Source: Aphodomonas sp964553125
GTDB lineage: Bacteria; Bacillota; Clostridia; Christensenellales; Aristaeellaceae
Direction of reading: 5' to 3'
Length of the DNA stretch: 6,688 nucleotides
NCBI GenBank assembly: GCA_964553125.1
Contig: CAZKJW010000120.1
Location: 1-6,688, forward strand
The notes below the pieces were generated by a model. That model saw nothing but the letters and a program-made list of their open reading frames with translations, was not told the DNA's origin and did no database searches. Positions within the stretch are counted from its first letter, which is position 1; the number at the start of each line of letters is the position of its first letter. Positions 6,110-6,688 of this stretch are shown here, one piece after another. A program made the translations under genes and the position numbers.

Positions 6110-6688
6110 TTATTCCAGCCCCAGCTCCTTGCACTTGCGCCAGAGCGTCGTCTTGCTGATGCCCAGAATGGCGGCCGCTTCCTTCTTGCTCGGCGTGCGG
6201 GCAAGCACTTCCATAATCTGACGCTTCTGCAGGCCGCTGAGCGAAGGGTCGCCGTTCGTCTGAATGGCGAAGCCGGCGTTTCCGACGCTTGGCAGGTGCA
6301 GCGCAGCGACGACATCCTCGCCGGCAATCCGGTCGCTGTTGCACAGCACGGTCAGCTGTTCGCTGATGTTGCGAATCTCACGGATGTTGCCCGGCCACGT
6401 ATATTCGGAAACGCGGGCAACCGCCTCGGGCGTCAGCTGGATATGACCCTTGCCGAACTTCTGCGCGTAGTAGGATACATAGTGCTGCATCAGCAGCGCC
6501 ATATCGCCGTCCCGCTCGCGCACGGGCGGAAGCTGTATGCTGAGCACCTTGAGCCGGTAATACAGATCCTCGCGGAATTTTCCCCGGCTGACCATCTCGG
6601 ACAGGTCGCGGTTCGTGGCGCAGATGATGCGCACATTGATGGGGATCACGCGATTCGCGCCGACGCGGCGCACCTCATGCTCCTGAAT
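6110..6688 (-). CDS. Sigma-54-dependent transcriptional activator (NtrC/Fis family), C-terminal part, truncated by the window
   Basis: The visible 192 residues are the C-terminal end of a bacterial enhancer-binding protein; the start lies beyond 6688, and the frame runs open to the edge. In order they show the end of the AAA+ domain: VRRVG, INVRIICATNRDL (sensor I, visible residues 17-29), FREDLYYRLKVL with candidate arginine-finger Arg39/Arg45, LPPVRER (53-59) and WPGNIREIRN (98-107, sensor II with Arg103). A Fis-type helix-turn-helix follows at the C-terminus (KKEAAAILGISKTTLWRKCKELGLE, 168-192). The GAFTGA loop and the sensory domain are outside the window, so the signal and any need for phosphorylation are unknown. 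It is convergent with the LysR gene, 6 nt apart. Targets would have -24/-12 promoters; none was found in this window. Confidence 0.92.
   Translation of the reverse strand: MQEHEVRRVGANRVIPINVRIICATNRDLSEMVSRGKFREDLYYRLKVLSIQLPPVRERDGDMALLMQHYVSYYAQKFGKGHIQLTPEAVARVSEYTWPGNIREIRNISEQLTVLCNSDRIAGEDVVAALHLPSVGNAGFAIQTNGDPSLSGLQKRQIMEVLARTPSKKEAAAILGISKTTLWRKCKELGLE

Noticed and set aside
1..6688. CRISPR arrays, tRNA or rRNA genes, insertion sequences, toxin-antitoxin or phage genes
   Set aside because: No regular repeats, cloverleaf sequences, terminal inverted repeats or recognisable mobile-element proteins were seen; the window is almost fully occupied by metabolic and regulatory genes.

Overview
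The window looks like a moderately GC-rich member of the Clostridia (Bacillota). Supporting signs are sigma-A type promoters with consensus hexamers, strong GGAGG-like ribosome binding sites, tightly packed operons with ATGA stop/start overlaps, and gene families typical of gut or anaerobic Clostridia (DUF1667, BFD-tailed GlpA-like dehydrogenase, ATC-hydrolase-like protein). Species cannot be named from the sequence alone.

Layout, by transcription unit. (1) Positions 1-1744, minus strand: a three-gene unit reading right to left. It holds an L-2-amino-thiazoline-4-carboxylate hydrolase-like protein (1037-1744), a divergent ketopantoate-reductase-like dehydrogenase (82-1017) and the N-terminus of a probable small membrane protein (1-85, cut by the window edge). 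A perfect TTGACA-17-TATAAT promoter at 1851-1879 precedes it, with a leader of about 100 nt that carries a hairpin followed by a T6 run. (2) Positions 1981-5038, minus strand: a translationally coupled trio of a GlpA-like FAD dehydrogenase with a C-terminal [2Fe-2S] BFD domain, a pyridine nucleotide-disulfide-type FAD/NAD oxidoreductase and a four-cysteine DUF1667 protein. Its promoter is TTGACA-17-TATGAT at 5090-5118. (3) Positions 5195-6103, plus strand: a divergently transcribed LysR-type regulator. (4) Positions 6110-6688, minus strand: the C-terminal half of a sigma-54-dependent activator, convergent with the LysR gene and truncated by the window edge.

The best-supported regulatory picture is local. 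The 156-bp divergent region contains a perfect 7-5-7 inverted repeat with T-N11-A geometry at 5138-5156. It is centred about 64 bp upstream of the predicted start of the dehydrogenase trio, the classical LysR recognition-site position. The trio therefore probably oxidises a 2-hydroxy acid or polyol phosphate, passing electrons from FAD through Fe-S centres to NAD(P) or another acceptor, and is induced by whatever ligand the LysR protein senses. Its GlpA resemblance suggests glycerol-3-phosphate, but no glycerol kinase, facilitator or GlpP is in view, so the substrate is open. The left-hand unit has no assigned pathway; its dehydrogenase lacks the usual catalytic lysine of ketopantoate reductases.
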